Shown piece after piece: positions 9,501 through 24,700 of a DNA stretch of 64,000 nucleotides. Under the pieces are notes generated by a model. It was given only the letters and a program-made list of their open reading frames with translations, did not search any database and was not told the DNA's origin. Position numbers and translations under genes: made by a program. How positions within the stretch are numbered: position 1 is the stretch's first letter; each line of letters starts with the position of its first letter. Source of the DNA: Terebella lapidaria (Eukaryota; Annelida; Polychaeta; Terebellida; Terebellidae); the NCBI GenBank assembly GCA_949152475.1, contig OX424563.1, positions 40,620,120 through 40,684,119 of the forward strand, in the 5' to 3' direction.

Positions 9501-12500
9501 GGACATGGGATGCTCCATCGTACGATGGACATGTGACGCTCCACCGTACGATGGACATGCGACGCTCCACTGCACGATGGACATGCGACGCTCCACTGTA
9601 CGATGGACATGTGACGCTCCATCGTACGACGGACATGCGACGCTCCATCGTACGATGAACTAGCGAAGCTCCACCGTAAGAAGGACATGCGACGCTTCAT
9701 CGTACGATGGACATGTGACGCTCCACCATATGATGGACATGCGATGCTCCACCATACAATGGACATGCGACGCTCCATCGTACGATGGACATGTGACGCT
9801 CCACCGTACGATGGACATGCGATGCTCTTTTATAAGATGGACATGTGACGCTCCACCGTACGATGGACATGCGACGCTCCATCGTATTATGGCCTAGTGA
9901 CGCTCCATCATAAGATGGACATGCGACGCTCCACCGTACGATGGACATGCGATGCTCCACGTACGATGGACATGTGACGCCCCATCGTACGATGGACATG
10001 CGACGCTCAACTGTATGATGGACATGCGATGCTTTACTGTACAATGGACACGTGACACTCCACCGTACGATGGACATGTGACGCTCCATCGTACGATGGA
10101 CTAGGGAAGCTCCACCGTAAGATGGATATGTGACGCTTCACAGTACGATGGACATGGGACGCTCCATCATACGATGGACATGTGATGCTCCACTGTACGA
10201 TGGACATGTGACGCTCCACCGTACGATGGACATGTGACGCTCCAATGTACGATGGACATGCGACGCTCCATCGTATGATGGACATGTGATGCTCCACCGT
10301 ACGATGGACATGCGACGCTTTATCGTACGATGGACATGTGACGCGCCACCGTACGATCGACATGCGATGCTTCACAGTACGATGGACATGTGATGCTCCA
10401 CCGTACGATGGACATGCGACGCTTTATCGTACGATGGACATGTGACGCGCCACCGTACGATCGACATGCGATGCTTCACAGTACGATGGACATGTGATGC
10501 TCCACCGTACGATGGACATCTCATGCTCCATCATACGATGGACATGCGATGCTCCAACGTACGATAGACATGTGATGCTCCATTGTACGATGGACATCTG
10601 ACGCTCCACCGTACAATGGATATGCGAGGCTCCACCGTACGATGGACATGGGACGCTGTACCGTACGATGGACATGTGATGCTCAACCGTACGATGGACA
10701 TGCGAGGCTCCACCGTACGATGGACATGCGAAGCTCAAATGTACGATGGACATGTGACGCTCCACCGTACGATGGACATGCGAAGCTCCATCGTATGATG
10801 GCCTAGTGACGCTCCATCGTAAGATGGACATGTGACGTTCCATCGTACGATGGACATGCGATGCTCCACCGTACGATGGACATGGGATGCTCCACTGTAC
10901 GATGGACATGGGATGCTCCACCGTACGATGGACATCTCACGCTCCATCATACGATGGACATGCGATGCTCCACCGTACGATAGACATGTGATGCTCCATT
11001 GTACGATGGACATCTGACGCTCCACCAAACAATCGATATGCGATGCTCCACCGTACGATGGACATGGGACGCTCCACCGTATGATGGACATGCGAGGCTC
11101 CACTGTACGATGGACATGCGAGGCTCCACTGTACGATGGACATGTGATGCTCCACCGTACGATGGACATGGGATGCTCCATCGTACGATGGACATGTGAC
11201 GCTCCACCGTACAATGGACATGCGACGCTCCACTGCACGATGGACATGCGACGCTCCATCGTATGATGGACATGTGATGCTCCACCGTACGATGGACATG
11301 CGACGCTTTATCATACGATGGACGTGTGATGCGCCACCGTACGATCGACATGCGATGCTTCACAGTACGATGGACATGTGATGCTCCACCGTACGATGGA
11401 CATGCGACGCTTTATCGTACGATGGACATGTGACGCGCCACCGTACGATCGACATGCGATGCTTCATAGTACGATTTACATGTGATGCTCCACCGTACGA
11501 TGGACATCTCATGCTCCATCATACGATGGACATGCGATGCTCCAACGTACGATAGACATGTGATGCTCCATTGTACGATGGACATCTGACGCTCCACCGT
11601 ACAATGGATATGCGAGGCTCCACCGTACGATGGACATGGGACGCTCCACCGTACGATGGACATGTGATGCTCCACCGTACGATGGACATGGGATGCTCCA
11701 TCGTACGATGGACATGTGACGCTCCACCGTACGATGGACATGCGACGCTCCACTGCACGATGGACATGCGACGCTCCACTGTACGATGGACATGTGACGC
11801 TCCATCGTACGACGGACATGCGACGCTCCATCGTACGATGAACTAGCGAAGCTCCACCGTAAGAAGGACATGCGACGCTTCATCGTACGATGGACATGTG
11901 ACGCTCCACCGTATGATGGACATGCGATGCTCCACCATACAATGGACATGCGATGCTCCATCGTACGATGGACATGTGACGCTCCACCGTACGATGGACA
12001 TGCGACGCTCAAATGTACGATGGACATGTGACGCTCCACCGTACGATGGACATGCGACGCTCCATCGTATTATGGCCTAGTGACGCTCCATCATAAGATG
12101 GACATGCGACGCTCCACCGTACGATGGACATGCGATGCTCCACGTACGATGGACATGTGACGCCCCATCGTACGATGGACATGCGACGCTCAACTGTATG
12201 ATGGACATGCGATGCTTTACTGTACAATGGACACGTGACGCTCCACCGTACGATGGACATGTGACGCTCCATCGTACGATGGACTAGGGAAGCTCCACCG
12301 TAAGATGGATATGTGACGCTTCACAGTACGATGGACATGGGACGCTCCATCATACGATGGACATGTGATGCTCCACTGTACGATGGACATGTGACGCTCC
12401 ACCGTACGATGGACATGTGACGCTCCAATGTACGATGGACATGCGACGCTCCATCGTATGATGGACATGTGATGCTCTACCGTACGATGGACATGCGACG

Positions 12501-15500
12501 CTTTATCGTACGATGGACATGTGACGCGCCACCGTACGATCGACATGCGATGCTTCACAGTACGATGGACATGTGATGCTCCACGGTACGATGGACATGC
12601 GACGCTTTATCGTACGATGGACATGTGACGCGCCACCGTACGATCGACATGCGATGCTTCACAGTACGATGGACATGTGATGCTCCACCGTACGATGGAC
12701 ATCTCATGCTCCATCATACGATGGACATGCGATGCTCCAACGTACGATAGACATGTGATGCTCCATTGTACGATGGACATCTGACGCTCCACCGTACAAT
12801 GGATATGCGAGGCTCCACCGTACGATGGACATGGGACGCTCCACTGTACGATGGACATGTGACGCTCAACCTTACGATGGACATGCGAGGCTCCACTGTA
12901 CGATGGACATGCGATGCTCCACCGTACGATCGACATGTGATGCTCCACTGTACGATGGACATGTGACGCTCCACTGTACGATGGACATCTGACGCTCCAC
13001 CGTACGATGGATATGCTATGCTCCACCGTACGATGGACATGTGACGCTCCACCGTACGATGGACATGCTATGCTCCACCGTACGATGGACATGTGACGCT
13101 CCACCGTACAATGGACATGGGATGCTCCACCGTATGATGGACATGTGACACTCCGCCGTACGATGGACATGGGAGGCTCCACCGTACGATGGACATGTGA
13201 CAATCCACCGTACGATGGACATCTGACGCTCCTCCGTACGATGGACATGCGACGCTCCACTGTACGATGGACATGTGACGCTCCACAGTACGATGGACAT
13301 GTGACGCTCCACTGTACGATGGACATGCGACGCTCCACTGTACGATGGACATGTGACGCTCCACAGTACGATGGACATGCGACGCTCCATCGTATGATGG
13401 ACTAGCGACACTCCACCGTAAGATGGACATGCAACGCTCCACCGTACGATAGACATGCGATGCTCCACCAAACGATGGACATGTGACGCTCCACTGTACG
13501 ATGGACATGTGACGCTCCACCGTATGATGGACATGCAAGGCTCCACTGTACAATGGACATGTGTCGCTCCACCGTACGATGGACATGCGAAGCTCCACCG
13601 TATGATGGAAATGCAACGCTCCATCGTACGATGGACATGTGACGCTCCACCATACGATGGACATCTGACGCTCCATTGTACGATGGACATGCGATGCTCC
13701 ACTGTACGATGGACATGTGACGCCCCACCGTATGATTGACATGCAAGGCTCCACTGTACGATGGACATGTGACGCTCCACCATATGATTGACATGCAAGG
13801 CTACACCGTAAAATGGACATGTGACGCTCCACCATACGATCGTACGATGGACATGGGATGCTCTACCGTACGATGGACATCTGATGCTCCACCATACGAT
13901 GGACATGTGACACTCCGCTGTACGATGGACATGTGACGCTCCACCATATGATGGACATGTGACACTCCGCTGTACGATGGACATGTGACGCTCCACCATA
14001 TGATGGACATGCGATGCTCCACCGTACAATGGACATGCGACGCTCAAATGTACGATGGACATATGACGCTCCACCGTACGATGGACATGAGACGCTCCAT
14101 CGGATGATGGCCTAGTGACGCTCCATCATAAGATGGACATGCGACGCTCCACCGTACGATGGACATGCGATGCTCCACGTACGATGGACATGTGACGCCC
14201 CATCGTACGAAGGACATGCGACGCTCAACTGTATGATGGACATGCGATGCTTTACTGTACAATGGACACGTGATGCTCCACCGTACGATGGACATGTGAT
14301 GCTCCATCGTACGATGGACTAGGGAAGCTCCATCGTAAGATATGTGACGCTTCACAGTACGATGGACATGGGACGCTCCATCATACGATGGACATGTGAT
14401 GCTCCACTGTACGATGGACATGTGACGCTCCACCGTACGATGGACCTGTGACGCTCCAATGTACGATGGACATGCGACGCTCCATCGTATGATGGACATG
14501 TGATGCTCCACCGTACGATGGACTAGCGATGCTCCACCGTAAGATGGACATGTGACGCTCCACAGTACGATGGACATGGGACGCTCCATCATACGAAGGA
14601 CATGTGATGCTCCACCGTACGATCGACATGTGATGCTCCACCGTATGATCGACATGTGATGCTCCACGGTACGATGGACATGGGATGCTCCACCGTACGA
14701 TGGACATCTCACGCTCCATCATACGATGGACATGCGATGCTCCACCGTACGATAGACATGTGATGCTCCATTGTACGATGGACATCTGACGCTCCACCAA
14801 ACAATGGATATGCGATGCTCCACCGTACGATGGACATGGGACGCTCCACCGTACGATGGACATGTGACGCTCCACCGTATGATGGATATGCGAGGCTCCA
14901 CTGTACGATGGACATGTGATCCTCCACCGTACGATGGACATGGGATGCTCCATCGTACGATGGACATGTGACGCTCCACCGTACGATGGACATGCGATGC
15001 TCCACTGCACGATGGACATGCGACGCTCCACTGTACGATGGACATGTGACGCTCCATCGTACGACGGACATGCGACGCTCCATCGTACGATGAACTAGCG
15101 AAGCTCCACCGTAAGAAGGACATGCGACGCTTCATCGTACGATGGACATGTGACGCTCCACCATATGATGGACATGCGATGCTCCACCATACAATGGACA
15201 TGCGACGCTCCATCGTACGATGGACATGTGACGCTCCACCGTACGATGGACATGCGATGCTCAAATGTACGATGGACATGTGACGCTCCACCGTACGATG
15301 GACATGCGACGCTCCATCGTATTATGGCCTAGTGACGCTCCATCATAAGATGGACATGCGACGCTCCACCGTACGATGGACATGCGATGCTCCACGTACG
15401 ATGGACATGTGACGCCCCATCGTACGATGGACATGCGACGCTCAACTGTATGATGGACATGCGATGCTTTACTGTACAATGGACACGTGACACTCCACCG

Positions 15501-18500
15501 TACGATGGACATGTGACGCTCCATCGTACGATGGACTAGGGAAGCTCCACCGTAAGATGGATATGTGACGCTTCACAGTACGATGGACATGGGACGCTCC
15601 ATCATACGATGGACATGTGATGCTCCACTGTACGATGGACATGTGACGCTCCACCGTACGATGGACATGTGACGCTCCAATGTACGATGGACATGCGACG
15701 CTCCATCGTATGATGGACATGTGATGCTCCACCGTACGATGGACATGCGACGCTTTATCGTACGATGGACATGTGACGCGCCACCGTACGATCGACATGC
15801 GATGCTTCACAGTACGATGGACATGTGATGCTCCACCGTACGATGGACATGCGACGCTTTATCGTACGATGGACATGTGACGCGCCACCGTACGATCGAC
15901 ATGCGATGCTTCACAGTACGATGGACATGTGATGCTCCACCGTACGATGGACATCTCATGCTCCATCATACGATGGACATGCGATGCTCCAACGTACGAT
16001 AGACATGTGATGCTCCATTGTACGATGGACATCTGACGCTCCACCGTACAATGGATATGCGAGGCTCCACCGTACGATGGACATGGGACGCTCCACCGTA
16101 CGATGGACATGTGACGCTCAACCGTACGATGGACATGCGAGGCTCCACCGTACGATGGACATGCGAAGCTCAAATGTACGATGGACATGTGACGCTCCAC
16201 CGTACGATGGACATGCGAAGCTCCATCGTATGATGGCCTAGTGACGCTCCATCGTAAGATGGACATGTGACGTTCCATCGTACGATGGACATGCGATGCT
16301 CCACCGTACGATGGACATGGGATGCTCCACTGTACGATGGACATGGGATGCTCCACCGTACGATGGACATCTCACGCTCCATCATACGATGGACATGCGA
16401 TGCTCCACCGTACGATAGACATGTGATGCTCCATTGTACGATGGACATCTGACGCTCCACCAAACAATGGATATGCGATGCTCCACCGTACGATGGACAT
16501 GGGACGCTCCACCGTACGATGGACATGTGACGCTCCACCGTATGATGGACATGCGAGGCTCCACTGTACGATGGACATGTGATGCTCCACCGTACGATGG
16601 ACATGGGATGCTCCATCGTACGATGGACATGTGACGCTCCACCGTACGATGGACATGCGACGCTCCACTGCACGATGGACATGCGACGCTCCATCGTACG
16701 ATGGACATGTGATGCTCCACCGTACGATGGACATGCGACGCTTTATCGTACGATGGACATGTGACGCGCCACCGTACGATCGACATGCGATGCTTCACAG
16801 TACGATGGACATGTGATGCTCCACCGTACGATGGACATGCGACGCTTTATCGTACGATGGACATGTGACGCGCCACCGTACGATCGACATGCGATGCTTC
16901 ACGGTACGATGGACATGTGATGCTCCACCGTACGATGGACATCTCATGCTCCATCATACGATGGACATGCGATGCTCCAACGTACGATAGACATGTGATG
17001 CTCCATTGTACGATGGACATCTGACGCTCCACCATACAATGGATATGCGAGGCTCCACCGTACGATGGACATGGGACGCTCCACCGTACGATGGACATGC
17101 GAGACTCCACTGTACGATGGACATGTGATGCTCCACCGTACGATGGACATGCGACGCTCCATCGTATTATGGCCTAGTGACGCTCCATCATAAGATGGAC
17201 ATGCGACGCTCCACCGTACGATGGACATGCGATGCTCCACGTACGATGGACATGTGACGCCCCATCGTACGATGGACATGCGACGCTCAACTGTATGATG
17301 GACATGCGATGCTTTACTGTACAATGGACACGTGACACTCCACCGTACGATGGACATGTGACGCTCCATCGTACGATGGACTAGGGAAGCTCCACCGTAA
17401 GATGGATATGTGACGCTTCACAGTACGATGGACATGGGACGCTCCATCATACGATGGACATGTGATGCTCCACTGTACGATGGACATGTGACGCTTCACC
17501 GTACGATGGACATGTGACGCTCCAATGTACGATGGACATGCGACGCTCCATCGTATGATGGACATGTGATGCTCCACCGTACGATGGACATGCGACGCTT
17601 TATCGTACGATGGACATGTGACGCGCCACCGTACGATCGACATGCGATGCTTCACAGAACGATGGACATGTGATGCTCCACCGTACGATGGACATGCGAC
17701 GCTTTATCGTACGATGGACATGTGACGCGCCACCGTACGATCGACATGCGATGCTTCACAGTACGATGGACATGTGATGCTCCACCGTACGATGGACATC
17801 TCATGCTCCATCATACGATGGACATGCGATGCTCCAACGTACGATAGACATGTGATGCTCCATTGTACGATGGACATCTGACGCTCCACCGTACAATGGA
17901 TATGCGAGGCTCCACCGTACGATGGACATGGGACGCTCCACCGTACGATGGACATGTGACGCTCAACCGTACGATGGACATGCGAGGCTCCACCGTACGA
18001 TGGACATGCGAAGCTCAAATGTACGATGGACATGTGACGCTCCACCGTACGATGGACATGCGAAGCTCCATCGTATGATGGCCTAGTGACGCTCCATCGT
18101 AAGATGGACATGTGACGTTCCATCGTACGATGGACATGCGATGCTCCACCGTACGATGGACATGGGATGCTCCACTGTACGATGGACATGGGATGCTCCA
18201 CCGTACGATGGACATCTCACGCTCCATCATACGATGGACATGCGATGCTCCACCGTACGATAGACATGTGATGCTCCATTGTACGATGGACATCTGACGC
18301 TCCACCAAACAATGGATATGCGATGCTCCACCGTACGATGGACATGGGACGCTCCACCGTACGATGGACATGTGACGCTCCACCGTATGATGGACATGCG
18401 AGGCTCCACTGTACGATGGACATGTGATGCTCCACCGTACGATGGACATGGGATGCTCCATCGTACGATGGACATGTGACGCTCCACCGTACGATGGACA

Positions 18501-18740
18501 TGCGTCGCTCCACTGCACGATGGACATGCGACGCTCCACTGTACGATGGACATGTGACGCTCCATCGTACGACGGACATGCGACGCTCCATCGTACGATG
18601 AACTAGCGAAGCTCCACCGTAAGAAGGACATGCGACGCTCCACCGTATGATGGACATGCGATGCTCCACCATACAATGGACATGCGACGCTCCATCGTAC
18701 GATGGACATGTGACGCTCCACCGTACGATGGACATGCGAC
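6580..18740. repeat. Higher-order satellite block, copy 1
   Basis: Collinear with 18741-30823. The offset is 12,161 near the start and settles at 12,083 from about 7150 onward. The change is explained by one missing 26-bp unit near 6910 and one extra four-unit segment near 7047-7150 in this copy. The marker TATTATGGCCTAGTGACG occurs at 6641, 9885, 12068, 15320 and 17165. Its uneven spacing (2183, 3252 and 1845 bp in the middle) shows nested module duplications inside the block. Confidence 0.9.
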
Positions 18741-21700
18741 GCTCAAATGTACGATGGACATGTGACGCTCCACCGTACGATGGACATGCGACGCTCCATC
18801 GTATTATGGCCTAGTGACGCTCCATCATAAGATGGACATGCGACGCTCCACCGTACGATGGACATGCGATGCTCCACGTACGATGGACATGTGACGCCCC
18901 ATCGTACGATGGACATGCGACGCTCAACTGTATGATGGACATGCGATGCTTTACTGTACAATGGACACGTGACGCTCCACCGTACGATGGACATGTGACG
19001 CTCCATCGTACGATGGACTAGGGAAGCTCCACCGTAAGATGGATATGTGACGCTTCACAGTACGATGGACATGGGACGCTCCATCATACGATGGACATGT
19101 GATGCTCCACTGTACGATGGACATGTGACGCTCCACCGTACGATGGACATGTGACGCTCCAATGTACGATGGACATGCGACGCTCCATCGTATGATGGAC
19201 ATGTGATGCTCCACCGTACGATGGACATGCGACGCTTTATCGTACGATGGACATGTGACGCGCCACCGTACGATCGACATGCGATGCTTCACAGTACGAT
19301 GGACATGTGATGCTCCACCGTACGATGGACATCTCATGCTCCATCATACGATGGACATGCGATGCTCCAACGTACGATAGACATGTGATGCTCCATTGTA
19401 CGATGGACATCTGACGCTCCACCGTACAATGGATATGCGAGGCTCCACCGTACGATGGACATGGGACGCTCCACCGTACGATGGACATGTGACGCTCAAC
19501 CGTACGATGGACATGCGAGGCTCCACTGTACGATGGACATGCGATGCTCCACCGTACGATCGACATGTGATGCTCCACTGTACGATGGACATGTGACGCT
19601 CCACTGTACGATGGACATCTGACGCTCCACCGTACGATGGATATGCTATGCTCCACCGTACGATGGACATGTGACGCTCCACCGTACGATGGACATGCTA
19701 TGCTCCACCGTACGATGGACATGTGACGCTCCACCGTACAATGGACATGGGATGCTCCACCGTATGATGGACATGTGACGCTCCGCCGTACGATGGACAT
19801 GGGAGGCTCCACTGTACGATGGACATGTGACAATCCACCGTACGATGGACATCTGACGCTCCTCCGTACGATGGACATGCGACGCTCCACTGTACGATGG
19901 ACATGTGACGCTCCACAGTACGATGGACATGTGACGCTCCACTGTATGATGGACATGCGACGCTCCACTGTACGATGGACATGTGACGCTCCACAGTACG
20001 ATGGACATGCGACGCTCCATCGTACGATGGACTAGCGACACTCCACCGTAAGATGGACATGCAACGCTCCACCGTACGATAGACATGCGATGCTCCACCA
20101 AACGATGGACATGTGACGCTCCACTGTACGATGGACATGTGACGCTCCACCGTATGATGGACATGCAAGGCTCCACTGTACAATGGACATGTGACGCTCC
20201 ACCGTACGATGGACATGCGATGCTCCACCGTATGATGGACATGCAACGCTCCATCGTACGATGGACATGTGACGCTCCACCATACGATGGACATCTGACG
20301 CTCCATTGTACGATGGACATGCGATGCTCCACTGTACGATGGACATGTGACGCCCCACCGTATGATTGACATGCAAGGCTCCACTGTACGATGGACATGT
20401 GACGCTCCACCGTATGATTGACATGCAAGGCTACACCGTAAAATGGACATGTGACGCTCCACCATACGATGGACATGCGACGCTCCATCGTACGATGGAC
20501 ATGAGATGCTCTACCGTACGATGGACATCTGATGCTCCACCATACGATGGACATGTGACACTCCGCTGTACGATGGACATGTGACGCTCCACCATATGAT
20601 GGACATGTGACACTCCGCTGTACGATGGACATGTGACGCTCCACCATATGATGGACATGCGATGCTCCACCGTACAATGGACATGCGACGCTCAAATGTA
20701 AGATGGACATATGACGCTCCACCGTACGATGGACATGAGACGCTCCATCGGATGATGGCCTAGTGACGCTCCATCATAAGATGGACATGCGACGCTCCAC
20801 CGTACGATGGACATGCGATGCTCCACGTACGATGGACATGTGACGCCCCATCGTACGAAGGACATGCGACGCTCAACTGTATGATGGACATGCGATGCTT
20901 TACTGTACAATGGACACGTGATGCTCCACCGTACGATGGACATGTGATGCTCCATCGTACGATGGACTAGGGAAGCTCCATCGTAAGATATGTGACGCTT
21001 CACAGTACGATGGACATGGGACGCTCCATCATACGATGGACATGTGATGCTCCACTGTACGATGGACATGTGACGCTCCACCGTACGATGGACATGTGAC
21101 GCTCCAATGTACGATGGACATGCGACGCTCCATCGTATGATGGACATGTGATGCTCCACCGTACGATGGACTAGCGATGCTCCACCGTAAGATGGACATG
21201 TGACGCTCCACAGTACGATGGACATGGGACGCTCCATCATACGAAGGACATGTGATGCTCCACCGTACGATCGACATGTGATGCTCCACCGTAGGATCGA
21301 CATGTGATGCTCCACGGTACGATGGACATGGGATGCTCCACCGTACGATGGACATCTCACGCTCCATCATACGATGGACATGCGATGCTCCACCGTACGA
21401 TAGACATGTGATGCTCCATTGTACGATGGACATCTGACGCTCCACCAAACAATGGATATGCGATGCTCCACCGTACGATGGACATGGGACGCTCCACCGT
21501 ACGATGGACATGTGACGCTCCACCGTATGATGGATATGCGAGGCTCCACTGTACGATGGACATGTGATCCTCCACCGTACGATGGACATGGGATGCTCCA
21601 TCGTACGATGGACATGTGACGCTCCACCGTACGATGGACATGCGACGCTCCACTGCACGATGGACATGCGACGCTCCACTGTACGATGGACATGTGACGC

Positions 21701-24700
21701 TCCATCGTACGACGGACATGCGACGCTCCATCGTACGATGAACTAGCGAAGCTCCACCGTAAGAAGGACATGCGACGCTTCATCGTACGATGGACATGTG
21801 ACGCTCCACCATATGATGGACATGCGATGCTCCACCATACAATGGACATGCGACGCTCCATCGTACGATGGACATGTGACGCTCCACCGTACGATGGACA
21901 TGCGATGCTCTTTTATAAGATGGACATGTGACGCTCCACCGTACGATGGACATGCGACGCTCCATCGTATTATGGCCTAGTGACGCTCCATCATAAGATG
22001 GACATGCGACGCTCCACCGTACGATGGACATGCGATGCTCCACGTACGATGGACATGTGACGCCCCATCGTACGATGGACATGCGACGCTCAACTGTATG
22101 ATGGACATGCGATGCTTTACTGTACAATGGACACGTGACACTCCACCGTACGATGGACATGTGACGCTCCATCGTACGATGGACTAGGGAAGCTCCACCG
22201 TAAGATGGATATGTGACGCTTCACAGTACGATGGACATGGGACGCTCCATCATACGATGGACATGTGATGCTCCACTGTACGATGGACATGTGACGCTCC
22301 ACCGTACGATGGACATGTGACGCTCCAATGTACGATGGACATGCGACGCTCCATCGTATGATGGACATGTGATGCTCCACCGTACGATGGACATGCGACG
22401 CTTTATCGTACGATGGACATGTGACGCGCCACCGTACGATCGACATGCGATGCTTCACAGTACGATGGACATGTGATGCTCCACCGTACGATGGACATGC
22501 GACGCTTTATCGTACGATGGACATGTGACGCGCCACCGTACGATCGACATGCGATGCTTCACAGTACGATGGACATGTGATGCTCCACCGTACGATGGAC
22601 ATCTCATGCTCCATCATACGATGGACATGCGATGCTCCAATGTACGATAGACATGTGATGCTCCATTGTACGATGGACATCTGACGCTCCACCGTACAAT
22701 GGATATGCGAGGCTCCACCGTACGATGGACATGGGACGCTGTACCGTACGATGGACATGTGATGCTCAACCGTACGATGGACATGCGAGGCTCCACCGTA
22801 CGATGGACATGCGAAGCTCAAATGTACGATGGACATGTGACGCTCCACCGTACGATGGACATGCGAAGCTCCATCGTATGATGGCCTAGTGACGCTCCAT
22901 CGTAAGATGGACATGTGACGTTCCATCGTACGATGGACATGCGATGCTCCACCGTACGATGGACATGGGATGCTCCACTGTACGATGGACATGGGATGCT
23001 CCACCGTACGATGGACATCTCACGCTCCATCATACGATGGACATGCGATGCTCCACCGTACGATAGACATGTGATGCTCCATTGTACGATGGACATCTGA
23101 CGCTCCACCAAACAATCGATATGCGATGCTCCACCGTACGATGGACATGGGACGCTCCACCGTATGATGGACATGCGAGGCTCCACTGTACGATGGACAT
23201 GCGAGGCTCCACTGTACGATGGACATGTGATGCTCCACCGTACGATGGACATGGGATGCTCCATCGTACGATGGACATGTGACGCTCCACCGTACAATGG
23301 ACATGCGACGCTCCACTGCACGATGGACATGCGACGCTCCATCGTATGATGGACATGTGATGCTCCACCGTACGATGGACATGCGACGCTTTATCATACG
23401 ATGGACGTGTGATGCGCCACCGTACGATCGACATGCGATGCTTCACAGTACGATGGACATGTGATGCTCCACCGTACGATGGACATGCGACGCTTTATCG
23501 TACGATGGACATGTGACGCGCCACCGTACGATCGACATGCGATGCTTCATAGTACGATTTACATGTGATGCTCCACCGTACGATGGACATCTCATGCTCC
23601 ATCATACGATGGACATGCGATGCTCCAACGTACGATAGACATGTGATGCTCCATTGTACGATGGACATCTGACGCTCCACCGTACAATGGATATGCGAGG
23701 CTCCACCGTACGATGGACATGGGACGCTCCACCGTACGATGGACATGTGATGCTCCACCGTACGATGGACATGGGATGCTCCATCGTACGATGGACATGT
23801 GACGCTCCACCGTACGATGGACATGCGACGCTCCACTGCACGATGGACATGCGACGCTCCACTGTACGATGGACATGTGACGCTCCATCGTACGACGGAC
23901 ATGCGACGCTCCATCGTACGATGAACTAGCGAAGCTCCACCGTAAGAAGGACATGCGACGCTTCATCGTACGATGGACATGTGACGCTCCACCGTATGAT
24001 GGACATGCGATGCTCCACCATACAATGGACATGCGATGCTCCATCGTACGATGGACATGTGACGCTCCACCGTACGATGGACATGCGACGCTCAAATGTA
24101 CGATGGACATGTGACGCTCCACCGTACGATGGACATGCGACGCTCCATCGTATTATGGCCTAGTGACGCTCCATCATAAGATGGACATGCGACGCTCCAC
24201 CGTACGATGGACATGCGATGCTCCACGTACGATGGACATGTGACGCCCCATCGTACGATGGACATGCGACGCTCAACTGTATGATGGACATGCGATGCTT
24301 TACTGTACAATGGACACGTGACGCTCCACCGTACGATGGACATGTGACGCTCCATCGTACGATGGACTAGGGAAGCTCCACCGTAAGATGGATATGTGAC
24401 GCTTCACAGTACGATGGACATGGGACGCTCCATCATACGATGGACATGTGATGCTCCACTGTACGATGGACATGTGACGCTCCACCGTACGATGGACATG
24501 TGACGCTCCAATGTACGATGGACATGCGACGCTCCATCGTATGATGGACATGTGATGCTCTACCGTACGATGGACATGCGACGCTTTATCGTACGATGGA
24601 CATGTGACGCGCCACCGTACGATCGACATGCGATGCTTCACAGTACGATGGACATGTGATGCTCCACGGTACGATGGACATGCGACGCTTTATCGTACGA